This document shows, piece after piece, positions 54,439-64,000 of a stretch of DNA of 64,000 nucleotides. Source of the stretch: Methanobacterium veterum (GTDB taxonomy: Archaea; Methanobacteriota; Methanobacteria; Methanobacteriales; Methanobacteriaceae); the NCBI RefSeq assembly GCF_000745485.1, contig NZ_JQJK01000017.1:35616-99615 (forward strand), written 5' to 3'. Position numbers and translations under genes: made by a program. How positions within the stretch are numbered: the first letter of the stretch is position 1; the number at the start of each line of letters is the position of its first letter. A model generated the notes under the pieces. That model searched no databases. It worked only from the letters and a program-made list of their open reading frames with translations, and was not told the origin of the DNA.

Positions 54439-55800
54439 TTATTTTTCCCTTACAGCTTTTACAACATCATCTTTTTTCTTTATGGCAGCTAAGGCAGCAT
54501 TTTGGACCTTTTCTTTCATGATTTCAAAGTCTTCAGGAGTGGTATCTCCAACCACCTTTTTAATTTTGGTATAAGCTGCTTCTCTAAACAGAGGTGTTAA
54601 TGCTTCTTCAGCGCCGTCTCTTATGAGTTTAGCTTTTCCAGTGTCGTCGACATAACCAATTTCAGCTATATCTACGTTAGCTCCAGAAACTGCTTTTTTA
54701 ACTTCTTCAGCAACATCTTCTGGTGCTATTATCATAAGTGAATCCACTGAAACTCCAAGTGGGTCTATATCCAGCTTTTCGAGCATTTCAAGTACCTTTG
54801 GGTTTATCAGTTCCCTTATCTTATCATCGAAGACTGTAAGTCCAACTCCTGTAGTGCTTGCAATCTCATGTGCGTCCCCTCTAAGCCCTCCGTTTGTAAC
54901 ATCGGTCATGGCATGGACTTCGGGAAGTAACCCTGCATTTGAAATGGCTTCAGATGCTTTTATAAAACTTACATCCATTGTCTCGTCCACCACGTCGAAC
55001 ATACCGTGGTATATTGCAGTTGTGGTTATGGTTCCTCCTCCAGAACCTTCAGTCATTAAAATAACGTCTCCTTTTTTGGCACGTTTCCTTGCAGTTGGAG
55101 GATATTCAGATACTCCCACCGCACCCACTGCACTTACTAATCTATCACCTAAAACCATGTCCCCTCCAACTCTGAGGGTACTTCCTGCTACAAGCGGCAC
55201 GTTTACAAGTTCTGAAACTGCACAAACCCCTGCAGTAAAGTCAAAGAGTTTTCCAACATCTCCATCATCTGCAAGGTGAAGATCGCTTAGTATCGCAACA
55301 GGGTCAGCTCCCATAACGCACACGTCTCGAAGTGATGCCCTGGCAACGTGAAATCCTCCTAAGAAAGGATATTCGCTTAAACGGGAGTGTATTCCATCAA
55401 CTGCTGTTGTTACATAAATATCGTTAGATCCAACGCTTTTTTTAACTACTCCTCCATCGTCCTGGGCTTCTGGAGTTATAAATGCATTTGTATGGGTGCT
55501 TGACACGATATCTGCGATTCTTCTGTGAACGAAGAAATCTCCTTCTCCCCTGGAACCAACACCGATTTCTCCCATTTTAACGTCTGCTTTATTGTAATTT
55601 ATTAAATCCCTCAGGAAATCATCTGGATGAGATTCAATTGTTAATGTGTTTTTAACCTCTTCAATCACAGCAGATGCCATTTTAGAAGCTTGTTCTGGAT
55701 TTATATTTTTATATTCTAATATTTTGTCCCTTAAGCTATTTTCAACGGATTTTTCATCATTATGATTTATTGACTGTCTTACAAAGCCTTCTATGTCCAC
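54439..55800 (-). CDS. AIR synthase-related (PurM/HypE-fold) protein
   Basis: 453 aa. The N-terminal ~95 residues are a helical extension; the core has AIR-synthase features: GVGSRGEGDFFVHRRI, DDGGVV (Asp pair binding metal-ATP), SEYPFLGGFHVARASLRDVCVMGADP, GGDMVLGDRLVSAVGAVG, and a second domain with MTEGSGGGTITTTAIY, MTDVTNGGLRGDAHE and VDSLMIIAPED. HypE's terminal PRIC motif is missing, and the protein is longer than HypE (about 335 aa), so it is an archaeal family of the PurM-HypE-SelD group, likely an ATP-using enzyme of unknown substrate. Single gene. Confidence 0.82.
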   Translation of the reverse strand: MDIEGFVRQSINHNDEKSVENSLRDKILEYKNINPEQASKMASAVIEEVKNTLTIESHPDDFLRDLINYNKADVKMGEIGVGSRGEGDFFVHRRIADIVSSTHTNAFITPEAQDDGGVVKKSVGSNDIYVTTAVDGIHSRLSEYPFLGGFHVARASLRDVCVMGADPVAILSDLHLADDGDVGKLFDFTAGVCAVSELVNVPLVAGSTLRVGGDMVLGDRLVSAVGAVGVSEYPPTARKRAKKGDVILMTEGSGGGTITTTAIYHGMFDVVDETMDVSFIKASEAISNAGLLPEVHAMTDVTNGGLRGDAHEIASTTGVGLTVFDDKIRELINPKVLEMLEKLDIDPLGVSVDSLMIIAPEDVAEEVKKAVSGANVDIAEIGYVDDTGKAKLIRDGAEEALTPLFREAAYTKIKKVVGDTTPEDFEIMKEKVQNAALAAIKKKDDVVKAVREK

Positions 55801-56063
55801 GTGATATCTCCTTGAATGTTTTAAATGAAATTTTATGATTTATATAAACTGATCTCCATATTCAATTGATCTTTATTGTGACTCTATTACATTTAAATAT
55901 ATAATTATAATATTCAAAAAGATCATATTTAATTTAAGGATTATACTGGCGGATTATGTTTGGACCATTATTGTTTGGGATAAGAAGCGGTTCAAAATAA
56001 CTTAATCTGGCTTTGAAGTGAATAACATTTGAATTTATAATTTAACTGGGTGGTGAGGTAATT

Positions 56064-56891
56064 ATGAAAAGAGATGTTATCAAGATTAATGAAGAAAAAT
56101 GTACAGGATGCGGTGAATGTATTCCTGGATGTCCTGAAGGAGCTTTGCAGGTAATTGAAGGGAAGGCAAGACTGATAAGCGATTTATTCTGTGATGGTTT
56201 AGGGGCATGTATTGGAAACTGCCCTCAGGGAGCTATAGAAATTGAACAGAGAGAAGCAGAGCCTTATGATGAAAATAAAGTTATGAAAAATATAATAATG
56301 GGAGGACCTAGTGTTATATTGGCCCATTTAAAGCATCTCTCTGATCACGGCCAGAAAGACCTTCTTAATCAGGCGGTTGATTTTTTAAAAGAAAGGAACA
56401 TTGATATCCCTGACTATGAAAAAGGAGCATCATTTGAATGCGCGTGTCCTGGTTCAATGGCAGTGGATTTGAGTCAAAAGCCTGAAACTGAAAATGAACC
56501 TCAGATAAGGGTTAGCCCGGAACTTAGAAACTGGCCGGTGCAATTACAGCTTTTAAATCCAAATGCACCTTATTTTAAAAATGCAGACCTTTTGATCTCA
56601 GCGGACTGTGCACCTTTTGCATATGCTAACTTTCATCAGGAATTCTTAAAGGACAAAGTTTTAATAATTCTTTGCCCGAAGCTGGATAAGACAATAGATA
56701 GGTATGTAGATAAATTGACTGAAATTTTCCAAAAACAGGACATAAACTCGATTTCAATAGTACATATGGAAGTTCCATGCTGCTCAGGAATTGAAGTTAT
56801 AGTCAGGAGAGCATTAGAGAAAGCTCAAAAGGATATACCTCTTAAAGATTACACTATTTCTATATCTGGTGAACTAATACAGGCAAAATAA
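56064..56891 (+). CDS. Ferredoxin-type 4Fe-4S protein
   Basis: 275 aa. N-terminal ferredoxin: first cluster C13, C16, C19, C23 (CTGCGECIPGCP); second set C43, C49, C53 (CDGLGACIGNCP), which has wider spacing than the usual CxxC. The rest (about residues 75-275) is an alpha/beta domain with paired cysteines in FECACPGSMAVD, ISADCAPFAYAN, LCPKLDK and MEVPCCSG. This looks like an iron-sulfur oxidoreductase-type fold found in anaerobes. Electron partner unknown. SD GGTGAGG before ATG. A shared terminator separates it from convergent hisH. Confidence 0.8.
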   Translation: MKRDVIKINEEKCTGCGECIPGCPEGALQVIEGKARLISDLFCDGLGACIGNCPQGAIEIEQREAEPYDENKVMKNIIMGGPSVILAHLKHLSDHGQKDLLNQAVDFLKERNIDIPDYEKGASFECACPGSMAVDLSQKPETENEPQIRVSPELRNWPVQLQLLNPNAPYFKNADLLISADCAPFAYANFHQEFLKDKVLIILCPKLDKTIDRYVDKLTEIFQKQDINSISIVHMEVPCCSGIEVIVRRALEKAQKDIPLKDYTISISGELIQAK

Positions 56892-56898
56892 AAATGTA

Positions 56899-56923
56899 AT
56901 TAAAGGTTTTATTGTCCTTTAAT
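56899..56923. terminator. Bidirectional terminator
   Basis: ATTAAAGG pairs with CCTTTAAT around a 9-nt loop, followed by TTTTTTAATTT, 8 nt after the ferredoxin stop and 24 nt from the hisH end. Serves the rightward gene at least. Confidence 0.55.
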
Positions 56924-56946
56924 TTTTTAATTTAAAAAAAATTTCC

Positions 56947-57552
56947 TTATTTTGATGGAATACTCTTTACAAAATTCTTTAAGATGTTTAGACCCACTTC
57001 GCCGCTTTTTTCTGGGTGAAATTGAGTAGCAAAGACATTATCTCTGCACACTGCTGCAGTTAAGTCAATTCCATAGTTGGTGGTTGCAGCTATTATGTCT
57101 TCGTCATCTGGTTTTGCATAATATGAATGGACAAAGTACATATAATCATTTTCAATTCCATCGAGTATTGAACATTCATTTACAATTTTCAGGTTATTCC
57201 ATCCCATATGTGGTATTTTGAGACCTTCTTCCGGAATTTTCATTACTTCGCCTTTGAATATATCGAGACCTTTTACTCCTTTATTTTCCTGGCTTTTTGT
57301 AAATAGTACCTGTAGTCCCAAACAAACCCCCAAAAATGGTTTTCCATTATTTATGTGTTCATGAATTATGTCTTTGTAGCTTTCAAGGTGTTCCATAGCT
57401 GTTCCAAATGCACCCACTCCGGGTAGGACCAGTGCATCAGCTTTTTCCATTTCACGGATGTCCTGAGATATTACTGTTTCTTCACCTATCTTTGTGAATC
57501 CATTTTTAATGCTTTTGAGGTTTCCGGATCCATAATTAATTATGACTATCAT
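56947..57552 (-). CDS. hisH: Imidazole glycerol-phosphate synthase, glutaminase subunit
   Basis: 201 aa glutamine amidotransferase that feeds ammonia to HisF in histidine synthesis. Catalytic triad C77 (GVCLGLQ), H179 and E181 (QFHPEKSG); oxyanion region PGVGAFG; GIDLTAAVCRDN near the end. Full length. It follows the sugar nucleotidyltransferase by 31 nt on the same strand; no other his genes are near, as usual in methanogens where the pathway is scattered. HisH-like amidases in surface-glycan pathways exist, but this sequence looks like standard HisH. Confidence 0.93.
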   Translation of the reverse strand: MIVIINYGSGNLKSIKNGFTKIGEETVISQDIREMEKADALVLPGVGAFGTAMEHLESYKDIIHEHINNGKPFLGVCLGLQVLFTKSQENKGVKGLDIFKGEVMKIPEEGLKIPHMGWNNLKIVNECSILDGIENDYMYFVHSYYAKPDDEDIIAATTNYGIDLTAAVCRDNVFATQFHPEKSGEVGLNILKNFVKSIPSK

Positions 57553-57583
57553 ATTTACCCATTTTTAATCATTTAAAAAGTGT

Positions 57584-58642
57584 TTAAGGGGATATTGATT
57601 TATCTTGCGCTGCTCTGACATAGAAGTCGTTTACACGTATAGTATCGTTTAGATGTGGTGTTGAAACCTCGTGTAAAACTGTGTTTTCCATTGCAACTAT
57701 GGAATGAGGTTTTCCTGGTTCTATCCTTACTGTGTCGTTCTTTCCAAAGTATTCTTTCCTGTCTTCAAATTCTATGTAACCAGAACCGCTTACTATGTAC
57801 ATGGTTTCATCTTTTTCAGCGTGGTAATGGAAAGAGGTTTGATACCCTTCTCTTATGAATAATTCTTTTGTCAGGTATTTTTCTGTGTAAATAAGGACCT
57901 TTTCATAGCCCCATGGTTTATCTTCCCTGTTTTTATATTCTTTTCTGATTTGTTCCAGTTCTTTGGAGGTATCAATTGCCATCCAGAAAAGACCATCTTC
58001 CTTGTAGTAACCAAGCTGGTTTTCACTGGCCATCATTGGGAATACAGTTTTTTCAATGTCTCCAATTTCGAAATCCCCAAAGTTAATTTCTCCATTTGAG
58101 AAATAAATTCCTCCATTGATATAATAATCGAGAACAGGTTTTTCCTTGAATGATACCAGTTTATCTCCACTAACTTCAACAATTCCGTATGGGGAAACCA
58201 TTTTAGTTATAAACATGGAAAGAGGATAATCAGATTTTGCACCTTGATGAATCATTTTTTTAAGATTTAAATCAGCAACTACGTCTCCGTTCCGTATTAC
58301 GCATTGCTCTTTGTTATTGATATGTTCCATACCTAATCGTATAGCATTTAAAGTTCCGAGTGGTTCATCTTCAATTACATACTCAATTTTCATCCCGTTG
58401 AAATCATTACCATATCGTTCTTCGATTTTTTCACTTAAAAATCCAGTTAACAGGAGCACACGATCCACACCCGCGTTTTTAAAGTCGAACATCTGCTTAT
58501 CAAGAATTGTGTAGGTATCGTGACCTTCTAAAATGGAATAATCGTATTTAATTTCAACTAATGGCTTTGGAACTTTCTCTGTAAGCGGTCTTAATCTTTT
58601 ACCAAAGCCCCCGCAAAGTATCATACCTGCTGTTTTGCTCAT
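57584..58642 (-). CDS. Sugar nucleotidyltransferase with C-terminal cupin
   Basis: 352 aa fusion. Residues 1-235: NTP-transferase with pyrophosphorylase loop [61 protein letters not shown] and [10 protein letters not shown]. Residues about 245-350: cupin fold with [22 protein letters not shown] and [10 protein letters not shown], a metal/sugar-binding mannose-6-phosphate isomerase-like part. Mannose-1-phosphate guanylyltransferase/isomerase is the closest known arrangement, but the transferase resembles glucose/heptose-type enzymes, so the sugar is open. SD GGTGATAAA; next gene hisH follows 31 nt later. Probably acts in cell-wall or S-layer glycan precursors. Confidence 0.88.
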   Translation of the reverse strand: MSKTAGMILCGGFGKRLRPLTEKVPKPLVEIKYDYSILEGHDTYTILDKQMFDFKNAGVDRVLLLTGFLSEKIEERYGNDFNGMKIEYVIEDEPLGTLNAIRLGMEHINNKEQCVIRNGDVVADLNLKKMIHQGAKSDYPLSMFITKMVSPYGIVEVSGDKLVSFKEKPVLDYYINGGIYFSNGEINFGDFEIGDIEKTVFPMMASENQLGYYKEDGLFWMAIDTSKELEQIRKEYKNREDKPWGYEKVLIYTEKYLTKELFIREGYQTSFHYHAEKDETMYIVSGSGYIEFEDRKEYFGKNDTVRIEPGKPHSIVAMENTVLHEVSTPHLNDTIRVNDFYVRAAQDKSISP

Positions 58643-58782
58643 TTTATCACCATTTACTTATTAGTATAATATTTTGTTTTTATAAGATATTAATACTTTA
58701 TCTTCACTTATTAAGAGTAAATTAATTTAATTTTGACTATCTAAATTTTATCAATTTGATTATATCAATTATAACTTTAAAC

Positions 58783-59853
58783 TTAACTTAAAATCTCCCT
58801 TAAAACTTCACCGAAGTCAGATTGTACTATTTTATCAGTACCTAATGTTTTGGCGTGTGCATCAAGTTCTGTAACAACGTATTTGTATCCTATCTTTTTT
58901 AAGGGCTCTACTAATCTGGGACCGTCTGTTATTGCAAGGGTATCTGCATCTATGGTTTCTATTGGTACTGCATGAGGCACTCCTGCAACAATTACGAAAT
59001 CGATATTTTTATCTTTTAGGGCTTTTGCAGCTTCTTCGCCTGTTACAGGATATTCATCGAGCCCGCCTGTTATTATGTCTATACTTAATCCAATTTTTTG
59101 AAGTTCTTTTTTAATATTGGCTGCATGATGTCTTATCCGTGGAAGTCCGATATTTTCATCAAGATTTGCAATTATAATCGGTTTGTTTTCGGGATTTATA
59201 TTATCAAATGGAATTTTCAGGATATCGGCAAAAAGGTAAGAGGTCTCTTTTTTGGCATTGAGGATAATAGCGGTTTTTTCACCATTTTTAAGCTTTTCTA
59301 TGAGTATATTTGCTATTTCACCCTTGTCATCACCATAAGATGGAGCTATATAACCTCCCTGTGCCATTCCACGGGTTTTTTCGATTTCTGTTGCTAATTT
59401 AAGCATTTTTGACTGTCTTTCACATTCTGCAACTGGTATGATGCCGTCTTTACTTGCAGCTTCCAGTACTGCTATGGCCCCTTCGGTATTGTCTCCTTCA
59501 CTTAATCCACCATGGGATTCTACAGCAATTACTGTTGCATTTATATTTGCACTTTGGATTGCTTCTTTCAAGTCTTCTCCGATTATCATACTTGCACAGG
59601 TTCCAACGATCCCCACAAGTTTTGGAGAAAACATTGACTCCACTTCTTTTAACGTTTCTTCCAGTTTATCTGAAGCTCCAAAAATAAAGTCATTTTCAGA
59701 CATTGCAGTAGTTACAACTCTCACTCCGTCATTTTCAAGGAGCCTTCCTGTTCTAAAACAGCAGCCGTGAGGGCCGTGAAGTATAATAACATCAGCATTC
59801 ATGTCTCTTAATGTGTATAATGATGCAGCAATTGGACTTGGTCTTGGATGCAA
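58783..59853 (-). CDS. cfbD: Ni-sirohydrochlorin a,c-diamide reductive cyclase, CfbD
   Basis: NifD-like subunit that with CfbC forms the F430 macrocycle by six-electron reduction. 356 aa from TTG 59853: GAGGTGA is 8 nt upstream, and the start [19 protein letters not shown] agrees with the family; an ATG at 59910 lies in frame but before the ribosome site. Motifs: [13 protein letters not shown] with the cluster-binding Cys, [12 protein letters not shown] and [12 protein letters not shown]. CfbC is not in the window. F430 is essential for methyl-CoM reductase, so this gene is part of the methanogenic core. Confidence 0.93.
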   Translation of the reverse strand: MHPRPSPIAASLYTLRDMNADVIILHGPHGCCFRTGRLLENDGVRVVTTAMSENDFIFGASDKLEETLKEVESMFSPKLVGIVGTCASMIIGEDLKEAIQSANINATVIAVESHGGLSEGDNTEGAIAVLEAASKDGIIPVAECERQSKMLKLATEIEKTRGMAQGGYIAPSYGDDKGEIANILIEKLKNGEKTAIILNAKKETSYLFADILKIPFDNINPENKPIIIANLDENIGLPRIRHHAANIKKELQKIGLSIDIITGGLDEYPVTGEEAAKALKDKNIDFVIVAGVPHAVPIETIDADTLAITDGPRLVEPLKKIGYKYVVTELDAHAKTLGTDKIVQSDFGEVLREILS

Positions 59854-60121
59854 TTTTTCACCTCTAAAGTAACTGATTTCGTTGAATATGTATTTTAGTA
59901 GTTTTATCAATTTAAATAAGCTTAATCTTGTTTTATTTTATGTTAAAATATTAAATCAGCTAATATTTTTCACACAATGTTTTTTCTTTTAAGCCTATAT
60001 TAACTCTGGTAAATATAAGATTTAAGGTGAGGAGCTGTATAATAATTATATATGTTTAATTAATATTTTAATAAATTGAAGTCTTGAATTGAGATTTAGA
60101 TGGATGTAATGCTGTGGGGGC

Positions 60122-60859
60122 ATGGTCAGTATAAGCTCTAAATTATTAGTGCTGGTTACGATGGCGGTACTATTATGCTCGGTAATAGTTAACCAGCAAT
60201 ATGCTATGGATAATAAGCAGAATATAGAGATCAAAACTCCTCAAACTTTAGAAACTCAAGTCTTAGGCAGTACTGGTAAAGGGACGGTAACTAAAACTGG
60301 TCCCTATGGAAATCCAAATTCAACTCGAAAAATTGCTATTATAGTGGGGGTACACCCTCTTGAAGCAAATGCACATAGAGCTATAATAGAATCTATTTTA
60401 AACAATTCTAAATCTCTTAAGAACTCATATTATATTTACAGTATTGATGTTACTGAAAATACTGATGATTATAAGAATGGACGGATAAATGGCCAGCAGC
60501 TGGCCAATAAATATGTGGTTTCAGATATAAAGAAAAATCATTTTGAACTGGTAATAGATGTGCATTCCAATAGGGGTAAAGATACTGGTTATAAAGAAAA
60601 TAGGTTTTTATCAGTACCGGCAAAATCTAATAAGTCTAAATCAATCGCGTCTAAGATTATAAAAGAGATATCATGGCTTGTTTATTATATACCTCCAAAT
60701 GGAAAAGATCCTAAAAGTCCTAAATATGTAACAGTTCCTTTAATTAATTCTAAAATACCTTCAATTGTATATGAAACATATATGTATGAACCATATGGAA
60801 CTACGCTGGCACATGCAAATGAATTTATTAAGACTGTAGATAGTATAAAATTAAAGTAA
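60122..60859 (+). CDS. Secreted M14/AstE-like zinc-peptidase-type protein
   Basis: 245 aa. Signal peptide about residues 1-28 (LLVLVTMAVLLCSVIVNQQYA). Domain shows IVGVHPLEANAHRAI (H-x-x-E of an M14-like zinc site), LVIDVHSNRGKDTGY (third zinc ligand His) and SIVYETYMYEPYGTT (catalytic-type Glu). The fold is like succinylglutamate desuccinylase/carboxypeptidase relatives. As an exported protein in a pseudomurein-walled organism, a wall-peptide or amide substrate is a plausible but unproven target. Start ATG 60122 is directly after GGGGGC; SD spacing is tight. Confidence 0.7.
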   Translation: MVSISSKLLVLVTMAVLLCSVIVNQQYAMDNKQNIEIKTPQTLETQVLGSTGKGTVTKTGPYGNPNSTRKIAIIVGVHPLEANAHRAIIESILNNSKSLKNSYYIYSIDVTENTDDYKNGRINGQQLANKYVVSDIKKNHFELVIDVHSNRGKDTGYKENRFLSVPAKSNKSKSIASKIIKEISWLVYYIPPNGKDPKSPKYVTVPLINSKIPSIVYETYMYEPYGTTLAHANEFIKTVDSIKLK

Positions 60860-60947
60860 CATGTTCAAAGTGGATTTATATAAAGCTTTTTTTAACTTTA
60901 AAATACATCTATGATATGAATTAGTTAAATAATTAAACATTAGATCT

Positions 60948-61676
60948 ATGGTTAACAGAATGATAATCCAAAACATAATCACGGGAAAATTCGTAGAAAG
61001 GCCAAATAGGTTCACTGTGACATTTCAACTCGGAAACAAATTAGAAAATGCTCATTTGAGGGATCCTGGAAGACTTAAAGAACTTTTAACTCCTGATGCT
61101 GATTTGCTTTTAAGACGCGCATTGAAATTGGGGAATAGAAAGACAAAGTACGATGTGATAGGAGTTTTAAAAGGTGATCTGTGGATATTGATAAATTCTG
61201 GTTTTCACAGTGACATTGCAGTTGATTTAATAGATTCTCAGATAATAGATGAATTTAAGGGCTATTCTGTTTTGAAAAGGGAATATACTTACGGTAAAAG
61301 CAGAATTGATTTTCTTTTAACTGATAATAATGAAGAAAAAATGCTTGTTGAAGTTAAAGGCTGTACTCTAGTTGAAGATGGTCTGGCGTTATTTCCTGAT
61401 GCACCGACTTTAAGGGGTAAAAAACATGTTGAAGAACTCATATCTGCTAAGAGTGAAGGTTTGAATGCATCAATTCTTTTCCTTATATTGTGTGAAGATG
61501 CGGTAGAATTTTCGCCAAACTTTAAGATGGATCCTGAGTTTTCAGCATCATTAGAAATGGCTTATAAAAATGGAGTTAATGCAGTTGCTTATTCATTTAA
61601 AAATAATTTAAAAAAAGAAAGTTTGGAAATAACTCCTTTGAAGAGAGTTAAAATAAGTTTTAAAAATTATCACTGA
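60948..61676 (+). CDS. sfsA: Sugar fermentation stimulation protein homologue
   Basis: 242 aa nuclease-like DNA-binding protein, named after an E. coli gene; molecular role unclear. Motifs: [78 protein letters not shown], with the restriction-like D-(x)n-ExK core. Ends 7 nt inside the convergent mthK gene. Ribosome site is weak. Single gene. Confidence 0.93.
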   Translation: MVNRMIIQNIITGKFVERPNRFTVTFQLGNKLENAHLRDPGRLKELLTPDADLLLRRALKLGNRKTKYDVIGVLKGDLWILINSGFHSDIAVDLIDSQIIDEFKGYSVLKREYTYGKSRIDFLLTDNNEEKMLVEVKGCTLVEDGLALFPDAPTLRGKKHVEELISAKSEGLNASILFLILCEDAVEFSPNFKMDPEFSASLEMAYKNGVNAVAYSFKNNLKKESLEITPLKRVKISFKNYH

Positions 61677-62674
61677 TTTTTCAATTTTTCAAACTCTTCT
61701 GGTTTTCCAATTCCAAGTATTACGTCTCCAGCATGTATTACATAGTCTCTTGGTGGATCTATGGTTAAATCACCTTTTTTCCCAACACCAACCAGTACAA
61801 CCCCTGTTTTTTCGTGTATATCTGCTTCACGTACTGTTTTACCGTTGAAATAACTTTTTTCAGCCACTTCTACCTCTTTCATTTCCCTGTTTTTGTGTTC
61901 TGCCAGGACTTCCTGGACAAACATGGCTTCATATCCATCGTCGATACTCTTTTGCATAAGCCTTCCTGAAATTACAAATGGGGATATAACTTGATTTGCC
62001 CCTGCAAGCTGTATTTGCTCTATGTTTTCATAACGCTGAACTTCTGCAATTATTCTAACATCTTGATCTAATTTACGAATGCTTAGTATACAGTGTATCG
62101 TTTGAGAATCAGATTCCATATCTACAATTATGGCCTTAGCTCCGACTACGTTGGCTTTTTCAAGGTCTTTGACGCGTGTAGGGTCTCCATGTACAAATGA
62201 AGCTCCATTTTTCAGTGCTTTTTTCTTCACCTCTTCATTTTCGTCAACTACAAAAACTGCATTATCTTTTCCAATTTCTTTGATACATTCTGCTGTACTT
62301 TCAGTCCACCCGCATATTACAACATGCTGTGATTTTTTCACTTTAATCAGCCCCATTAACTTCATCTGCTGTCTTTCAAACAGGAATTCCAAAATCTCTC
62401 CAACTGCAATTGCAAAACTTCCAATACCCAGTACTATAAGTGAGATAGCGAAATACATGCCTAAAGGAGTTTTAGGACTGTAATCACCGTATCCTACAGT
62501 TCCTATGGTAACAAAAGTCCAGTATAATGATACAGTCCATGTTTGATTTTCTATCAGGTGGAATCCAATTACTCCGTAGGCAATCACTATAAATATCCAT
62601 ATTAGAATACGGGTCATACGTAGTTTGATTAAATTAGGGAGGTGTTTCCTTAATATTTCTATTATCACTACCAT
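61670..62674 (-). CDS. mthK: MthK-type calcium-gated potassium channel
   Basis: 334 aa. Two transmembrane helices flanking the filter TVGYGD at 59-64, the same numbering as Methanothermobacter MthK, then a RCK (TrkA-N) domain starting at [14 protein letters not shown] and a RCK_C domain. M107 (KLMGLI) corresponds to the internal start M107 from which the free RCK subunit of MthK is made. K+ efflux channel gated by Ca2+ through eight RCK domains. Overlaps the 3' end of sfsA by 7 nt. Confidence 0.95.
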   Translation of the reverse strand: MVVIIEILRKHLPNLIKLRMTRILIWIFIVIAYGVIGFHLIENQTWTVSLYWTFVTIGTVGYGDYSPKTPLGMYFAISLIVLGIGSFAIAVGEILEFLFERQQMKLMGLIKVKKSQHVVICGWTESTAECIKEIGKDNAVFVVDENEEVKKKALKNGASFVHGDPTRVKDLEKANVVGAKAIIVDMESDSQTIHCILSIRKLDQDVRIIAEVQRYENIEQIQLAGANQVISPFVISGRLMQKSIDDGYEAMFVQEVLAEHKNREMKEVEVAEKSYFNGKTVREADIHEKTGVVLVGVGKKGDLTIDPPRDYVIHAGDVILGIGKPEEFEKLKNQ

Positions 62675-62705
62675 TTAAATTACCTTAAAACTATGGATTT
62701 ATAAG

Positions 62706-63053
62706 TTACTTCCTGAGGAAGAAGAACCATACTGCGAGAACTATAATTGCAATTATGATAATTATGATGATAATTGCAATCCACCATCCAGATCCATCGT
62801 CAGTTGAACCGTCATCTGTATCATCGTCGTCGCCATCGTGAATTTTTTTGCTGCTGGATTTAGAACTGCTTGAGCTTCCTCCACGGCTGCTTCCTCCACC
62901 TTTAAGTAAAGGAGCTGTGTTGTCTAAAACAACTGGATTACTAGTTTGTATGCTAGGTCCGGTGGAACTTGTTTCTTGAGCAAAAACCCCACTTGGGGCT
63001 CCAATAAGCCCAAATATCAAAAATATTGTTATTATATATGTTAATATCTTCAT
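62706..63053 (-). CDS. Secreted membrane-anchored low-complexity protein
   Basis: 115 aa. Signal peptide (ILTYIITIFLIFGLIGAPSGVFA), a linker rich in Ser and Gly (GGSSRGGSSSSSKSSSKK), an acidic stretch (DGDDDDTDDGSTDDGSG) and a C-terminal transmembrane helix WWIAIIIIIIIIAIIVLAVW with a short basic end. Acidic and basic blocks suggest a charged stalk projecting from the membrane. Follows mthK by 31 nt on the same strand. Unknown function. Confidence 0.7.
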   Translation of the reverse strand: MKILTYIITIFLIFGLIGAPSGVFAQETSSTGPSIQTSNPVVLDNTAPLLKGGGSSRGGSSSSSKSSSKKIHDGDDDDTDDGSTDDGSGWWIAIIIIIIIIAIIVLAVWFFFLRK

Positions 63054-63258
63054 TTTAAATCCCCTCTAATTGGTATTATCTGATATGATTAATAATTATA
63101 AAAAGGTTTGCTTATTAATGTTGGGCCGGATTTTATAACACATTAAGCCTTAAAATAATAATTTGTGAAGATTTAAGATGTTTTGTAAAATATAAGAAAA
63201 ATAGAAAAAACCCACAAACACAAGGCGTTTGGGGATTTGAATAAATTAAAAATTTAAA

Positions 63259-63531
63259 TTATTTCCTTTTAGATAATCCCATTCCAGCAAGGATCATTAA
63301 AGTTGCTGTTAGCGCTCCTGCAATAGGAACTCCTGTTTTTTGCATTGGAATGGTTTTTTCTGTTGTATTAGTTACCTCAGGTGTTTCTGAATAAGGATCA
63401 ACTGTTACGTTTGCCTGATTATTGTCCAGATTTGGGTCAGTACCTAAATCATCGTCTGCTGCAGACACGCCTGGGATGACTAAAAGACCTAAGATTAAAA
63501 GGATAGCTAATATTCCTGCATATGTCTTCAT
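63259..63531 (-). CDS. Small surface protein with sortase-like C-terminal signal
   Basis: 90 aa. Signal peptide about 1-24 (ILAILLILGLLVIPGVSA), acidic Asn/Thr-rich middle (DDDLGTDPNLDNNQANVT), then MQKTGVPIAGALTATLMILAGMG and LSKRK: a K/PxTG-like site, a helix and a basic tail, the tripartite layout of a sortase or archaeosortase substrate. SD GGAGGTTTAAA is in the minus-strand leader (GGAGGTTT). No sortase gene in the window. Confidence 0.7.
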   Translation of the reverse strand: MKTYAGILAILLILGLLVIPGVSAADDDLGTDPNLDNNQANVTVDPYSETPEVTNTTEKTIPMQKTGVPIAGALTATLMILAGMGLSKRK

Positions 63532-63775
63532 TTTAAACCTCCATTTTATTCTTTTATTACCTACTATAAATAATAGGTATAAAAATGTTTTTGTGTTTTA
63601 AACAATTTTATCATTTAAGTCACGATTCTCAGTGACTTATTAAACTTTTAAATAAACTTTTAATATTTATGGTGTAATATTTGGCTTAAAAAGGAAAAAT
63701 AAAAGGATATGAATTTAATCATAAATCCTTATTCTCTTTAAATTAAACCAGTTAGTTACTCCTTTTTCATTTTAC

Positions 63776-64000
63776 CTACTTCATGATTGCAGTCCCTTTT
63801 ATACTGGCAGTACTTGTTAACCGAACATTTGAAACGACAGCTTGTGCTACGATATGTAACACTAATTTTCCTCCGTTTTTGAGGTTACCGATGGTCCATA
63901 CTCCTGTTTTAGAGTTATACTGAATGTTCTTGTCTTTGGATATGTATTTGAATCCTTTAGGCATTTTAAGAGTTACAGTAACGTTTTTAGCGTTCATTGG
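63776..64000 (-). CDS. DUF11-type surface protein, 5' end beyond window
   Basis: Minus-strand frame still open at the right edge (last codon in view CCA then ATG AAC). Visible part: NVTVTLKMPKGFKYISKDKNIQ, TGVWTIGNLKNGGKLVLHIVAQAV, NVRLTSTASIKGTA: the conserved DUF11/conserved-repeat beta-sandwich used in stalks of archaeal adhesins. Only the last 75 codons are seen, so total length and N-terminus are unknown. Confidence 0.75.
   Translation of the reverse strand, partial: PMNAKNVTVTLKMPKGFKYISKDKNIQYNSKTGVWTIGNLKNGGKLVLHIVAQAVVSNVRLTSTASIKGTAIMK

Overview
The window is A+T-rich archaeal DNA and reads as a hydrogenotrophic methanogen of the Methanobacteriales, most likely a Methanobacterium. 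The markers are a surface protein with pseudomurein-binding repeats, a MthK-type K+ channel whose filter numbering matches MthK exactly, thiol:fumarate reductase subunit A, O-phosphoseryl-tRNA synthetase, the F430 enzyme CfbD, Alba and CTP-dependent riboflavin kinase. It also carries a complete methanol:coenzyme M methyltransferase set (mtaA, mtaB, mtaC plus the activase ramA), which points to a species able to reduce methanol with H2. Gene density is ordinary, with many short AT-rich spacers. No rRNA, CRISPR array, intact IS or prophage was found.

Layout. 1-2.6 kb: two tandem REC-PAS response regulators, a MITE-like repeat and Alba. 2.7-7.3 kb: a candidate pseudoknotted RNA, then a leftward PadR/ABC exporter/beta-propeller operon whose upstream region has palindromic operators, including two DtxR-like boxes. 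7.4-19 kb: metabolic and transport genes (TIM-barrel isomerase, DUF362 ferredoxin, TMEM175 channel, exported acetolactate decarboxylase, HAD protein, LysE, alanine dehydrogenase, MFS), two unlisted-size small genes and an acyltransferase broken by an amber codon. 19-26 kb: large surface proteins. 26-36 kb: housekeeping block (gatA, an order-swapped CobQ-like protein, sepS-nfi-ribK-ribB, tfrA). 36-42 kb: paralogous zinc-ribbon and iron-sulfur proteins, tRNA-Arg and a PAP2 pseudogene. 42-48 kb: methanol methyltransferase region. 48-54 kb: secreted and membrane proteins, including a C39 peptidase whose C-terminus looks like a bacteriocin leader plus core peptide, followed by a small membrane protein. 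54-64 kb: AIR-synthase-like protein, ferredoxin, hisH, sugar nucleotidyltransferase, cfbD, sfsA, mthK and cell-surface proteins running off the right edge.

How genes work together. MtaB and MtaC transfer methanol methyl groups to a corrinoid protein, MtaA passes them to coenzyme M, and RamA reactivates oxidised cobalt; CfbD supplies the F430 needed by methyl-CoM reductase, and TfrA recycles CoM/CoB thiols to the heterodisulfide while making succinate. Several genes have non-standard or misleading starts (CTG for sepS, ATT for a secreted coiled-coil protein, TTG for cfbD and two others), and two genes are broken at what were probably tryptophan codons. The most system-like novelty is the C39 peptidase/leader/core fusion with its overlapping membrane gene at 52.5-53.7 kb.
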